Shown: positions 1 to 6,724 of the stretch, piece after piece
Position numbering within the stretch: position 1 is the first letter of the stretch
How the letters are laid out: every line of letters begins with the position of its first letter
Assembly (NCBI GenBank): GCA_035532755.1
Contig: DATKQI010000294.1
Location: 1 to 22,523 of the forward strand
DNA: 22,523 bases
Origin: DATKQI01 sp035532755
Lineage (GTDB): Bacteria; Pseudomonadota; Alphaproteobacteria; Acetobacterales; Acetobacteraceae
Direction of reading: 5' to 3'
Translations under genes and position numbers: made by a program
The notes under the pieces: generated by a model
Told to the model about the DNA's origin: nothing
What the model saw: the letters and a program-made list of their open reading frames with translations, nothing else
Databases searched by the model: none

Positions 1-102
1 CTGCGCGACGCCCAACGTCCGGGCCGCGGCGGAAAGGCTGCCCTCCCGCAGAACGGCCAGGAACGCGCGCTGGTTCTCCCAGCCCGATTCATCATGGCTC
101 AT
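1..102 (-). CDS. LysR-family transcriptional regulator, N-terminal fragment
   Basis: Only the first 34 codons lie in the window; the gene runs off the left edge. The peptide has the typical LysR opening, in which an aromatic-rich stretch (W, F, L) leads into the first helices of the winged helix-turn-helix, with the pattern GSLSAAARTLGVAQ. LysR regulators bind DNA as tetramers upstream of a divergent target, and here the divergent neighbour is the epimerase/dehydratase gene at 190. I chose the ATG at 102. An in-frame ATG at 111 would add three residues (MKY). Neither start has a clear Shine-Dalgarno sequence. The effector-binding domain is not visible, so the inducer cannot be guessed. Confidence 0.8.
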   Translation of the reverse strand, partial: MSHDESGWENQRAFLAVLREGSLSAAARTLGVAQ

Positions 103-137
103 ATATTTCATACTAGCCGATCATAGAATTAAGACAA
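102..137 (-). promoter_or_regulatory. Candidate lysR promoter giving a leaderless transcript
   Basis: On the minus strand TTGTCT (137 to 132) is followed after 16 bp by TAGTAT (115 to 110). The ATG at 102 lies 7 bp after that second element, about where transcription would start. With no Shine-Dalgarno present, a leaderless mRNA is plausible. This is read by eye and not tested. Confidence 0.3.
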
Positions 138-140
138 TTC
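126..140. promoter_or_regulatory. Candidate LysR operator, GAATT-N5-AATTC dyad
   Basis: A perfect inverted repeat with 5-bp arms and a 5-bp spacer lies between lysR and the divergent gene. It is AT-rich in a GC-rich region and overlaps the proposed lysR -35 element. LysR regulators usually bind such dyads to autorepress and to activate the divergent gene. The assignment to this regulator is inference. Confidence 0.4.
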
Positions 141-189
141 CGTTCATCCTATCGCTGCGCGATCTTCGCCGCCGAAGAAGGAGAGCGCG

Positions 190-1182
190 ATGACACAGGG
201 AAAAATTGCGGTGGTGATCGGGGCCGCCGGCGGGATCGGGGGCGAGGCGGCCGCGGCGCTGCTGCGCCATGGCTGGCAGGTCCGGGCGGTGGCGCGCGAC
301 CCCGGGAAAGCCGCGGCGCAATGGCCCGCCGCCGATCCGCCGCCATCCTGGATCGCCGGGGATGCGATGGACCCGGCGAGCATCGCCGCCGCCGCGCGCG
401 GTGCGGCGCTGATCGTCCATGCGGTCAACCCGCCGGGCTATCGCAACTGGGAAACCCTCGTGCTGCCGATGCTGGAGAGCAGCATCCGTGCGGCGGAAGC
501 CTCGGGCGCGCGCATCCTGCTGCCGGGGACGGTATACAACTACGGGCCGGATGCACACCCCAGCCTCGCCGAAACCTCACCGCAGCACCCGCAGACCCGC
601 AAGGGCGCCATCCGTGTCCAAATGGAACAACGTCTGCGCCAGGCGGCGGAGAAGGGCGTGCGAACGCTCATCGTCCGCGCCGGAGATTTCTTCGGCCCGC
701 GCGCGGCCAACAACTGGTTTTCCCAGGGGCTGGTGAAGCCCGGCAAGGCGCTCACGTCGATCAGCTATCCCGGCAGCCGGGGCATCGGCCATCAATGGGC
801 CTACCTGCCGGATGTGGCGGAGACGATGGCGCGCCTCGCCGGGCGCGAAGAGTCGCTTAGCGATTTCGAAACCTTCCACATGGAAGGGCATTGGGACGCG
901 GACGGCACGCAGATGATCGCCTCCATCCGCCGAGCCGTCGGCAATCCCGCCCTGCCGGTCAAGGCCTTTCCGTGGTGGCTCACAACCCTGGCCTCGCCCG
1001 TCGTCCCGCTGTTCCGCGAATTGGGGGAGATGCGCTACCTGTGGCGGAAGCCGGTCCGCATGAGCAACACGCGCCTCCTGGCCGTGCTCGGGGACGAACC
1101 CCATACCCCGCTGGATATCGCGGTTCGGTCCACCCTGATCGGTCTTGGATGCCTGCCGGACGGGGGTGGGAAGGAGCGGTGA
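190..1182 (+). CDS. NAD(P)-dependent epimerase/dehydratase family protein (atypical/extended SDR)
   Basis: A 330-residue protein with an N-terminal Rossmann fold. The strand IAVVIG leads into the dinucleotide-binding pattern G11-x-x-G14-x-x-G17, with an Arg-rich stretch after the second strand (RAVARDP) that may favour NADP. Later segments typical of extended short-chain dehydrogenases are visible: a LLPGTVYNYGP strand after the fourth helix, and RAGDFFGPRA, which resembles the sugar-epimerase substrate loop. A clean YxxxK catalytic pair is not obvious, so it belongs with the atypical NmrA-like or epimerase-like members. An AAGGAGA Shine-Dalgarno sits about 6 bp before the ATG. The substrate is unknown. 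The gene is divergent from lysR and is probably its target. Confidence 0.75.
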   Translation: MTQGKIAVVIGAAGGIGGEAAAALLRHGWQVRAVARDPGKAAAQWPAADPPPSWIAGDAMDPASIAAAARGAALIVHAVNPPGYRNWETLVLPMLESSIRAAEASGARILLPGTVYNYGPDAHPSLAETSPQHPQTRKGAIRVQMEQRLRQAAEKGVRTLIVRAGDFFGPRAANNWFSQGLVKPGKALTSISYPGSRGIGHQWAYLPDVAETMARLAGREESLSDFETFHMEGHWDADGTQMIASIRRAVGNPALPVKAFPWWLTTLASPVVPLFRELGEMRYLWRKPVRMSNTRLLAVLGDEPHTPLDIAVRSTLIGLGCLPDGGGKER

Positions 1183-1185
1183 GCG

Positions 1186-2877
1186 CTACCCGCACCCCTC
1201 CGCCCGCAACACCTCCACCACCGCCTCCTCCGCCACGTCGCTGCTTGTGAACGCCCGGCCGATCCCGCGCACCAGCACGAACTTCAGCCGCCCGTCCTGC
1301 ATCTTCTTGTCCCGCCGCATGTGCCGCACCAGTGCTGCGGCGGAGAAGCGGCGGTTCAGCTCGTGCAGTCGCGCCGGCAGCCCGGTGCTCGCGATATGCG
1401 CCACCACCTGCTCCGCCTCCGCCGCGTCGCACAGCCCGAGCCGGGCGGACAGGCCGAAGGCGAGGCCGATGCCGATCGCCACCGCCTCCCCGTGCAGCAG
1501 CGCCCCGCCGTATCCGGTCTCGGCCTCCAGCGCATGGGCGAAGGTGTGGCCGAGGTTGAGCAGGGCGCGGCCGTCGTTCGGCTTCTCCTCGCGCTCGTCA
1601 TCGCCCACCACCGCGGCCTTGAAGGCGCAGGCGCGCAGCACGGCCTCGGCCTGCCGCTCCGCATCGCCGTTCACCACCGCTGTGCCGTTCGCCTCGCACC
1701 ACGCGTAGAAATCCGCATCGCCGATCAGCCCGGCTTTCACGATCTCGGCGTAGCCCGCGCGCAGCTCGCGCACCGGCAGGGTGGCGAGCGTGTCGGTATC
1801 CGCCAGCACGATGCGCGGCTGGTGGAACGCGCCGACGAGGTTCTTCCCCCGCGCGGTGTTCACCCCGGTCTTGCCGCCGACCGAGGAATCCACCTGGGCG
1901 AGCAGCGTGGTCGGGATCTGCACGAAGGGCAGGCCGCGCAACGTCGCCGCGGCGGCGAAGCCCGCAAGATCGCCCACCACGCCGCCGCCCAGCGCCAATA
2001 CCGCCGTCCGCCGCTCCACCCCGTGCGCCAGCAGCGCATCCACCACGCCGGCCCAGCTTTCGATGCTTTTCGATGCCTCGCCGGGCGGCACCGTGATGTG
2101 CTGCGCGGTAATGGAGGTCTCCTCCAGCCCTCGCAGCAGCGCGGGCAGGTGCAGGCTAGCCACCACGGAATCGGTCACGATCACCGCGCGCCGCTGCGGG
2201 ATGTGCGGGGCGATCAGCCGCCCCGCCTGGGCGAGCAGCCCGGGGCCCACCACCACGTCGTACCCGCCGGTGGCGAGGGGAACGGGCACGCACTGCGGCG
2301 GCTGCCAGGCGGCGATCGTGTCCATCACGCGGCCGGTCGTCACGTCCTGGCTGTCGTCGCCGCAGTCGATCGTCATGTCCGCCTCGGCATAGATCGGGTG
2401 GCGCTGTTTCATCAGCTGCTCCAGCGTTTCGGCCGGGTTGCCCTGCTGCAGCAGGGGGCGATGGGTACGTCCGCTCACCCGGCGCAGCAATACCGGCAGC
2501 GGGCAGCGCAGCCAGATGGAAACCGCGCGTGCGCGGATCGCCGCGCGCGTCTCCGGATCGACGAACGCGCCCCCGCCGGTCGCCAGCACCAGCGGCGGCC
2601 CGTTCAGCAGCCGCCGGATCACGCGCTTCTCGCCGTCGCGGAACGCCGCCTCGCCGTAGCGTTCGAACAGCTCGGCGATGGTGCAGCCGGCCGCCTGCTC
2701 GATCTCGGTATCGGCATCGTGGAACGGCAGGTTCAGCCGCAGCGCGAGCCGCCGGCCGATGGAGGTCTTGCCCGCGCCCATCAGCCCGACCAGCACGATG
2801 CTGCGGTTGGCGAGGGTGCGGGGCAGGGAGGGTCGAATCGGGATGGGGGTGCTATCCGGGGCGGTGTTGCCTGTCAT
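1186..2877 (-). CDS. aroKB: Bifunctional shikimate kinase / 3-dehydroquinate synthase
   Basis: One open frame of 563 residues joins two steps of the shikimate pathway in the cytoplasm. Residues about 24-190 are shikimate kinase: Walker A GLMGAGKT at 31-38, the DADTEIE shikimate-binding segment, a GGGAF motif, and the lid Arg in the RTHRPLL stretch. Residues about 200-560 are 3-dehydroquinate synthase, the NAD- and zinc-dependent enzyme making dehydroquinate from DAHP. Its motifs include GGGVVGDLAGF, IPTTLLAQVDSSVGGKTG, the zinc-ligand region LNLGHTFAHALE and HGEAVAIG. The frame extends to a TTG at 2916, but I prefer the ATG at 2877 because it leaves room for a shared promoter with the divergent small gene. 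Fusions of this order are known in Acetobacteraceae and relatives. The stop is 3 bp from the convergent epimerase stop. Confidence 0.93.
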   Translation of the reverse strand: MTGNTAPDSTPIPIRPSLPRTLANRSIVLVGLMGAGKTSIGRRLALRLNLPFHDADTEIEQAAGCTIAELFERYGEAAFRDGEKRVIRRLLNGPPLVLATGGGAFVDPETRAAIRARAVSIWLRCPLPVLLRRVSGRTHRPLLQQGNPAETLEQLMKQRHPIYAEADMTIDCGDDSQDVTTGRVMDTIAAWQPPQCVPVPLATGGYDVVVGPGLLAQAGRLIAPHIPQRRAVIVTDSVVASLHLPALLRGLEETSITAQHITVPPGEASKSIESWAGVVDALLAHGVERRTAVLALGGGVVGDLAGFAAAATLRGLPFVQIPTTLLAQVDSSVGGKTGVNTARGKNLVGAFHQPRIVLADTDTLATLPVRELRAGYAEIVKAGLIGDADFYAWCEANGTAVVNGDAERQAEAVLRACAFKAAVVGDDEREEKPNDGRALLNLGHTFAHALEAETGYGGALLHGEAVAIGIGLAFGLSARLGLCDAAEAEQVVAHIASTGLPARLHELNRRFSAAALVRHMRRDKKMQDGRLKFVLVRGIGRAFTSSDVAEEAVVEVLRAEGCG

Positions 2878-2925
2878 GCGGGTCGAGAGTAGCACACGCC
2901 CAGTCGAGGAGGCCAAGACACGGAC

Positions 2926-3069
2926 ATGCGTCGTTTCCTGATGATTCTTCTGCTGGCGGTTCTGGTCGTGGCGGGCGCGGGCTTCGTCTGGATGGGGCTG
3001 TTCCCGCCCTCTGTGCAGCAGCAGCAGGTGCAGACCGTGCTGCCCAACAGCCAGTTCTCGAAGAACTGA
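2926..3069 (+). CDS. Small single-pass membrane protein, 47 residues
   Basis: The ORF encodes MRR followed by an uninterrupted hydrophobic segment (residues about 4-25), then a short polar tail with four consecutive glutamines, ending in SKN. This predicts a single inner-membrane helix with a small C-terminal tail. An AGGAGG sequence lies at 2907-2912, 13 bp before the ATG, a slightly long spacing. Its stop is 11 bp before the xerD start, so the two are probably co-transcribed. I do not know a function. Its position between aroKB and xerD, and a tail of the form FPP..Q..Q..LPNSQF, look like a conserved small protein of this bacterial group, but that is from memory. Confidence 0.6.
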   Translation: MRRFLMILLLAVLVVAGAGFVWMGLFPPSVQQQQVQTVLPNSQFSKN

Positions 3070-3080
3070 TCCCCCGCCCG

Positions 3081-3980
3081 GTGGATCGCCATATCGAGGC
3101 GTTCCTGGAGATGATGGCGGCGGAACGCGGGGCGGCGCGCAACACGCTCGCGGCCTACGAGGCCGATCTGGCGGGCTTCGCCGCCTTCGCCGCCACGCGC
3201 GGCGAGGCGCCGGGCGCTTCCGGGCAGGATACGGTGCAGGCCTTCATGGCAAGCCTCGCCGCCTCCGGCCTGTCGGCGCGCACCCAGGCGCGGCGGCTGT
3301 CCGCATTGCGCCAGTTCCATCGCTTCCTGCTGCGCGAGAACCGCCGGCCGGACGACCCGACCCGCCTGATCGACGCGCCCCGCCTGCCGCGCCCGCTGCC
3401 GAAATACCTGTCGGAAGCGGAGGTGGACGCGCTTCTGGAAGCCGCCACCGCCCGGCCCGGCCGGCCCGGCCTGTTGGCCCGCGCGGCGCTGGAAATCCTC
3501 TACGCGACGGGCATGCGGGTGTCGGAACTGCTCGCCCTGCCCGCCGCCGCGCTGTCGGCCGATGCGGCGGTCCTGCTGATCCGCGGCAAGGGCGGGAAGG
3601 AACGGATCGTCCCGCTCTCCGATGCCGCGAAATCCGCCGCCGCCGCGCTGGCGGCAAGCCTCAGGGAGAAGAAAAGCCGCCATCTGTTCCCCGGCCGCGA
3701 TCCGCGCGCGCCGATGACACGGCAGGGCTTCGCGCTGCTGCTCAAGCAGGTCGCGCTGGCGGCCGGGCTCGATCCGGCGCGCGTCTCCCCGCACGTGCTG
3801 CGCCACTCCTTCGCCTCGCACCTGCTGGCGCGCGGGGCGGATCTGCGCAGCCTGCAGCTTCTGCTGGGCCATGCCGACATCGCCACCACCCAGATCTACA
3901 CCCATGTGCTGGCCGAACGGCTGCAACGGCTGGTGGAGCAGCACCATCCGCTGGCGCGCAAGCATGATGGTTCTCAATGA
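3081..3980 (+). CDS. xerD: Tyrosine recombinase XerD
   Basis: A 299-residue site-specific recombinase that, with XerC, resolves chromosome dimers at dif, controlled at the septum by FtsK. The N-terminal SAM-like DNA-binding domain covers about residues 1-95 (IEAFLEMMAAERG, NTLAAYEADL). The catalytic domain has all six expected residues: R146 (ATGMRVSELL), K170 (GKGGKER), H238 and R241 (HVLRHSFASHLL), H264 (LLGHADI) and the nucleophile Y273 (TQIYTHV). Spacing and total length match E. coli XerD closely. The start is GTG at 3081, which aligns with the known N-terminus; no strong Shine-Dalgarno precedes it, so coupling to the small upstream gene is likely. XerC is the alternative, but the N-terminus and the accA neighbourhood favour XerD. 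Confidence 0.9.
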   Translation: MDRHIEAFLEMMAAERGAARNTLAAYEADLAGFAAFAATRGEAPGASGQDTVQAFMASLAASGLSARTQARRLSALRQFHRFLLRENRRPDDPTRLIDAPRLPRPLPKYLSEAEVDALLEAATARPGRPGLLARAALEILYATGMRVSELLALPAAALSADAAVLLIRGKGGKERIVPLSDAAKSAAAALAASLREKKSRHLFPGRDPRAPMTRQGFALLLKQVALAAGLDPARVSPHVLRHSFASHLLARGADLRSLQLLLGHADIATTQIYTHVLAERLQRLVEQHHPLARKHDGSQ

Positions 3981-4075
3981 TCCAATGAAATTGATAAATA
4001 TGACAAATTGTTCCTTGCGCACCGGACGGCGCGGCGCCTAGCTGCGCGGAACGCAGTGCCAGGGGAACACCAGCC
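3981..4075 (+). promoter_or_regulatory. AT-rich leader of the malyl-CoA lyase gene
   Basis: The 95-bp gap starts with about 35 bp of AT-rich sequence (3981-4014), unlike the GC-rich surroundings, so a promoter here is likely. It contains TTGAT-N4-ATGAC at 3991-4004, an imperfect FNR/FixK-like dyad. I could not fix -35 and -10 elements. AGGGGAA ends about 8 bp before the ATG as ribosome binding site. Confidence 0.35.
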
Positions 4076-5050
4076 ATGAGCTTCACCATCGTCGATCAGG
4101 CCACGCCGCGCGCCAACCGCAGCGAACTCGCCGTGCCGGGCAGCCAGCCGGGGCTGTTCGAGAAGGCCGCCGCCTCGAAAGTGGACGTGGTGTTCCTCGA
4201 CCTGGAAGACGCCGTGGCGCCGGACGACAAGGAACAGGCGCGCAAGAACGTGGTGGCCGCGCTCCGCGATATCGACTGGGGCACCAAGACCCTCTCCGTC
4301 CGCATCAACGGGCTCGATACGCATTACATGTATCGCGATGTGATCGACCTGATCGAGCAGGGTGGCGAGCGGCTCGACCTCATCATGATCCCGAAGGTCG
4401 GCACGCCGGCCGACATCTACGCCGTCGATATGCTGGTGACGCAGGCGGAGGCGGCGGCGAAGCGGAAGAAGAAGATCGGGTTCGAGCTCATCATCGAAAC
4501 CGCGCTCGGCATGGCGAACGTGAAGGACATCGCCTTCGCCTCGAAGCGCAACGAATCGCTGCATTTCGGCGTGGCCGACTACGCGGCGAGCACGCGCGCC
4601 CGCACCACCAACATCGGCGGCGTCAGCCCCGACTACGTGGTGCTGGCGGATGCCGACGGGGGCGATCGCCCGGTGAGCTGGATCGACCCGTGGCAGGTTC
4701 CGCTGAGCCAGATGGTCGTCGCCGCCCGCGCGGCCGGGCTGCGCCCGGTCGATGGCCCGTTCGGGGACATCAAGGACCAGGATGGCTACAAGGCCGCCGC
4801 CAAGCGCTTCGCGACCCTGGGCGGCGAGGGCAAATGGGCGATCCACCCGAGCCAGATCGAGCTTGCGAACGAGATCTTCGCCCCCTCGGCGAAGGAGGTG
4901 GAGCGCGCGAAGCGCATCCTGGCGGCGATGGAGCAGGCCGCGAAGGACGGGCGCGGCGCCGTCACCCTGGATGGCCGGCTGATCGACATCGCCTCCATCC
5001 GCCAGGCGGACAACCTCGTGCACAAGGCGAAGCAGTACGGGATGGCCTGA
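4076..5050 (+). CDS. mcl: L-malyl-CoA/beta-methylmalyl-CoA lyase (Mcl1/MclA type)
   Basis: A 324-residue member of the citrate lyase beta-subunit-like family. It reversibly cleaves malyl-CoA to glyoxylate and acetyl-CoA, and usually also methylmalyl-CoA to glyoxylate and propionyl-CoA. The N-terminus (SFTIVDQATPRANRSELAVPGS) and length match the Methylobacterium MclA / Rhodobacter Mcl1 subgroup rather than CitE. Key residues sit at the subgroup positions: R76 (SVRINGLDT), and the magnesium ligands E141 (ELIIETALG) and D168 (FGVADYAAS). The C-terminal DGRLIDIASIR segment carries the catalytic Asp. Roles known for this group are the serine cycle and the ethylmalonyl-CoA pathway for C1, C2 or acetyl-CoA assimilation; which applies here cannot be told from the window. 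It lies between xerD and accA on the same strand. Confidence 0.88.
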   Translation: MSFTIVDQATPRANRSELAVPGSQPGLFEKAAASKVDVVFLDLEDAVAPDDKEQARKNVVAALRDIDWGTKTLSVRINGLDTHYMYRDVIDLIEQGGERLDLIMIPKVGTPADIYAVDMLVTQAEAAAKRKKKIGFELIIETALGMANVKDIAFASKRNESLHFGVADYAASTRARTTNIGGVSPDYVVLADADGGDRPVSWIDPWQVPLSQMVVAARAAGLRPVDGPFGDIKDQDGYKAAAKRFATLGGEGKWAIHPSQIELANEIFAPSAKEVERAKRILAAMEQAAKDGRGAVTLDGRLIDIASIRQADNLVHKAKQYGMA

Positions 5051-5110
5051 TCGGGCAGCAGCCGGCCCGCTCTTCCGCTCCGGGCCGGTTCTGCGCTACA
5101 GCCCCCGGTC

Positions 5111-6067
5111 ATGCGCCATTTCCTGGACTTCGAAAAACCGCTCGCCGAGCTTGAGGGCAAGATCGAGGAGCTTCGGCGGATGTCGGAGCCCGGCGGGATC
5201 AACATCGCCGAGGAAGTCTCCCGCCTCACCGAAAAGGCCGACCGGCAGTTGCGCACGCTGTACGCGCGCCTCACGCCCTGGCAGAAAACCCTGGTCGCCC
5301 GCCACCCGGAGCGGCCGAAGGCGATGGACTACATCGCCGGGCTCATCACCTCCTTCACCCCGCTGGCCGGAGACCGCGCCTTCGCGGACGATGCCGCCAT
5401 CGTCGGCGGGCTTGGGCGGTTCCAGGGGCGGTCGGTGATGGTGCTCGGCACCGAGAAGGGCACGGATACCGAAAGCCGGCTGAAGCACAATTTCGGCATG
5501 GCCCGGCCGGAAGGCTACCGCAAGGCCCGCCGGCTGATCGAGCTGGCTGGCCGCTTCGGCCTGCCGGTGCTGACCTTCGTGGACACCTCCGGCGCCTTCC
5601 CCGGCATCGACGCGGAGGAGCGCGGGCAGGCGGAAGCCATCGCCCGCTCGATCGAGGCGTGCCTGGAAGCCCCGGTGCCAATCATCGCCACCATCATCGG
5701 GGAGGGCGGCTCCGGCGGGGCCATCGCGCTTGCCGCGGCAGATCGGGTGCTGATGCTGGAACACGCGATCTACTCCGTGATTTCCCCCGAAGGCTGCGCC
5801 TCCATCCTGTGGCGGGACGCGCCCGAGCCGCAGACGGCGGCGGAGGCGCTGAAGCTCACCGCCGAGGATCTGCACCGGCTGGGCGTGATCGACGTGATGA
5901 TCCCCGAACCGCTGGGCGGCGCCCACCGCGCGCCGGAGGCGATGGTCGCCTCGGTGGGGGCGGCGGTGGAGCAGGCGCTGGCGCCGTTGCTGGAGCTGGA
6001 CGGCCCGGCCCTGCGCGCGCGGCGGCGGGAGAAGTTCCTCGCCATGGGGCGGGAGGCCGCGGCGTAG
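5111..6067 (+). CDS. accA: Acetyl-CoA carboxylase carboxyltransferase subunit alpha
   Basis: A 318-residue protein, the usual AccA length. With AccD it transfers the carboxyl group from carboxybiotin to acetyl-CoA, giving malonyl-CoA for fatty acid synthesis. The N-terminal helical part has the family pattern DFEKPLAELEGKIEELR. The crotonase-like core contains RPEGYRKARRLIELAGRF, TFVDTSGAFPGIDAEERGQ, IIGEGGSGGAIALA and YSVISPEGCASILW, all AccA hallmarks around CoA binding and the oxyanion hole. The ATG at 5111 is 60 bp after the malyl-CoA lyase stop with a weak Shine-Dalgarno, so it may share that transcript. The lrp gene downstream is convergent. Confidence 0.95.
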   Translation: MRHFLDFEKPLAELEGKIEELRRMSEPGGINIAEEVSRLTEKADRQLRTLYARLTPWQKTLVARHPERPKAMDYIAGLITSFTPLAGDRAFADDAAIVGGLGRFQGRSVMVLGTEKGTDTESRLKHNFGMARPEGYRKARRLIELAGRFGLPVLTFVDTSGAFPGIDAEERGQAEAIARSIEACLEAPVPIIATIIGEGGSGGAIALAAADRVLMLEHAIYSVISPEGCASILWRDAPEPQTAAEALKLTAEDLHRLGVIDVMIPEPLGGAHRAPEAMVASVGAAVEQALAPLLELDGPALRARRREKFLAMGREAAA

Positions 6068-6136
6068 CCTATTCCGGTCAATCGGCACGCGCGTTCCACG
6101 CGGTGGCCTATGATGCGCCGGTGAACATGCAGCGCC

Positions 6137-6190
6137 GGGAATTACCGCGCGATTCGCGTCGCGGGGAATTACCGCGCGATTCGCGTCGAT
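6137..6190. repeat. Tandem 27-bp duplication covering the lrp stop codon
   Basis: Two adjacent 27-bp units (6137-6163 and 6164-6190) are identical over their first 25 bp and differ only in the last two. On the minus strand each unit encodes TRIAR followed by TAA, so the last codons and stop of the lrp gene are present twice in the same frame. Both copies contain GCGATTCGC. Confidence 0.9.
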
Positions 6191-6600
6191 AGAATGATCG
6201 ACGACAGCGTCCGCTCGACCCCATCCAGCGCGCCGATCCGGTCCAGCGCCGTATCCAGCTCGCCGATCGCGGGCGCGGCCACCACCGCGATCATGTCGAA
6301 ACTCCCGCTGACGGAATAGAGCGTCCGCACATACGGCATCCGGCGAAGCTCCGCCTCCACCCCCGGGGCGAGTTTCGGCCGCACCGTGATCAGCACGTGC
6401 GCCTTGACGAAGCCCTTTTCGTAATCCTCCGCCAGCCGGACCGCGTAGCCCGCGATCACGCCCCGCCGCTCCAGCCGCTCGATCCGGCTCTGCACCGTGG
6501 TGCGCGACAGGCCGAGCATGCGGCCAAGCTCGGCCACCGGCGCGCGCGCATTCTCGGTCAGCAGCAGCAACAGCTCTCTGTCAATGGTATCGATGGACAT
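6169..6600 (-). CDS. Lrp/AsnC-family transcriptional regulator
   Basis: A 143-residue protein of the leucine-responsive regulator family, which senses amino acids and wraps DNA as octamers or other assemblies. The N-terminal winged helix-turn-helix spans about residues 4-55: IDRELLLLLTENAR, then PVAELGRMLGLSRTTVQSRIERL, with the recognition helix near 32-42. The C-terminal ligand-binding RAM/AsnC domain (about 65-140) has the expected VRTLYSVSGSFDMIAVVAA segment, matching the V..(C/S)...G..D element of the family. It is divergent from the lysine-dehydrogenase-like gene and probably regulates it. Its last codons and stop are duplicated directly downstream. The effector is unknown; lysine or a related amino acid is a guess from context. 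Confidence 0.88.
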   Translation of the reverse strand: MSIDTIDRELLLLLTENARAPVAELGRMLGLSRTTVQSRIERLERRGVIAGYAVRLAEDYEKGFVKAHVLITVRPKLAPGVEAELRRMPYVRTLYSVSGSFDMIAVVAAPAIGELDTALDRIGALDGVERTLSSIILSTRIAR

Positions 6601-6620
6601 AATGCCGGATTTCTATGGCG

Positions 6621-6675
6621 ATTCGCCGAAATCATCCAGAAGATTCGTCGAATTCGCTGCTTGAATCCGCCGAAA
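6621..6675. promoter_or_regulatory. Three phased operator-like repeats between lrp and the dehydrogenase gene
   Basis: The near-palindrome TTCGNCGAA occurs at 6622-6630 (TTCGCCGAA) and 6644-6652 (TTCGTCGAA). A third copy with one mismatch lies at 6666-6674 (TCCGCCGAA). The centres are exactly 22 bp apart, about two helical turns, so all three face the same side of the DNA. Lrp/AsnC proteins bind such phased arrays next to their own gene. Binding by this regulator is inferred. Confidence 0.6.
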
Positions 6676-6724
6676 CCCGTGGGCACTGTAGCACGACACA
6701 CTGATCGGCCGGGCGGGAAAAGAG

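Noticed and set aside
1321..2892. Long plus-strand open frame (523 codons) opposite aroKB
   Set aside because: Arg/His/Gln-rich antisense shadow with no motif; the minus strand carries clear kinase and synthase motifs over the same span.
3081..3980. The tyrosine recombinase as an integrase of a genomic island
   Set aside because: Length, active-site spacing and housekeeping neighbours fit XerD; no attachment-site repeat or tRNA gene is nearby.
2874..4022. Minus-strand open frame opposite xerD
   Set aside because: No recognisable protein features; xerD has all six catalytic residues on the plus strand.
6147..6185. CGCGA-T-TCGCG palindromes as transcription terminators between accA and lrp
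   Set aside because: The loop would be a single base and no T-run follows, so a hairpin terminator is not supported.
6137..6190. Two-unit repeat as the start of a CRISPR array
   Set aside because: The units are directly adjacent with no spacers and lie over a coding end; no cas genes are present.
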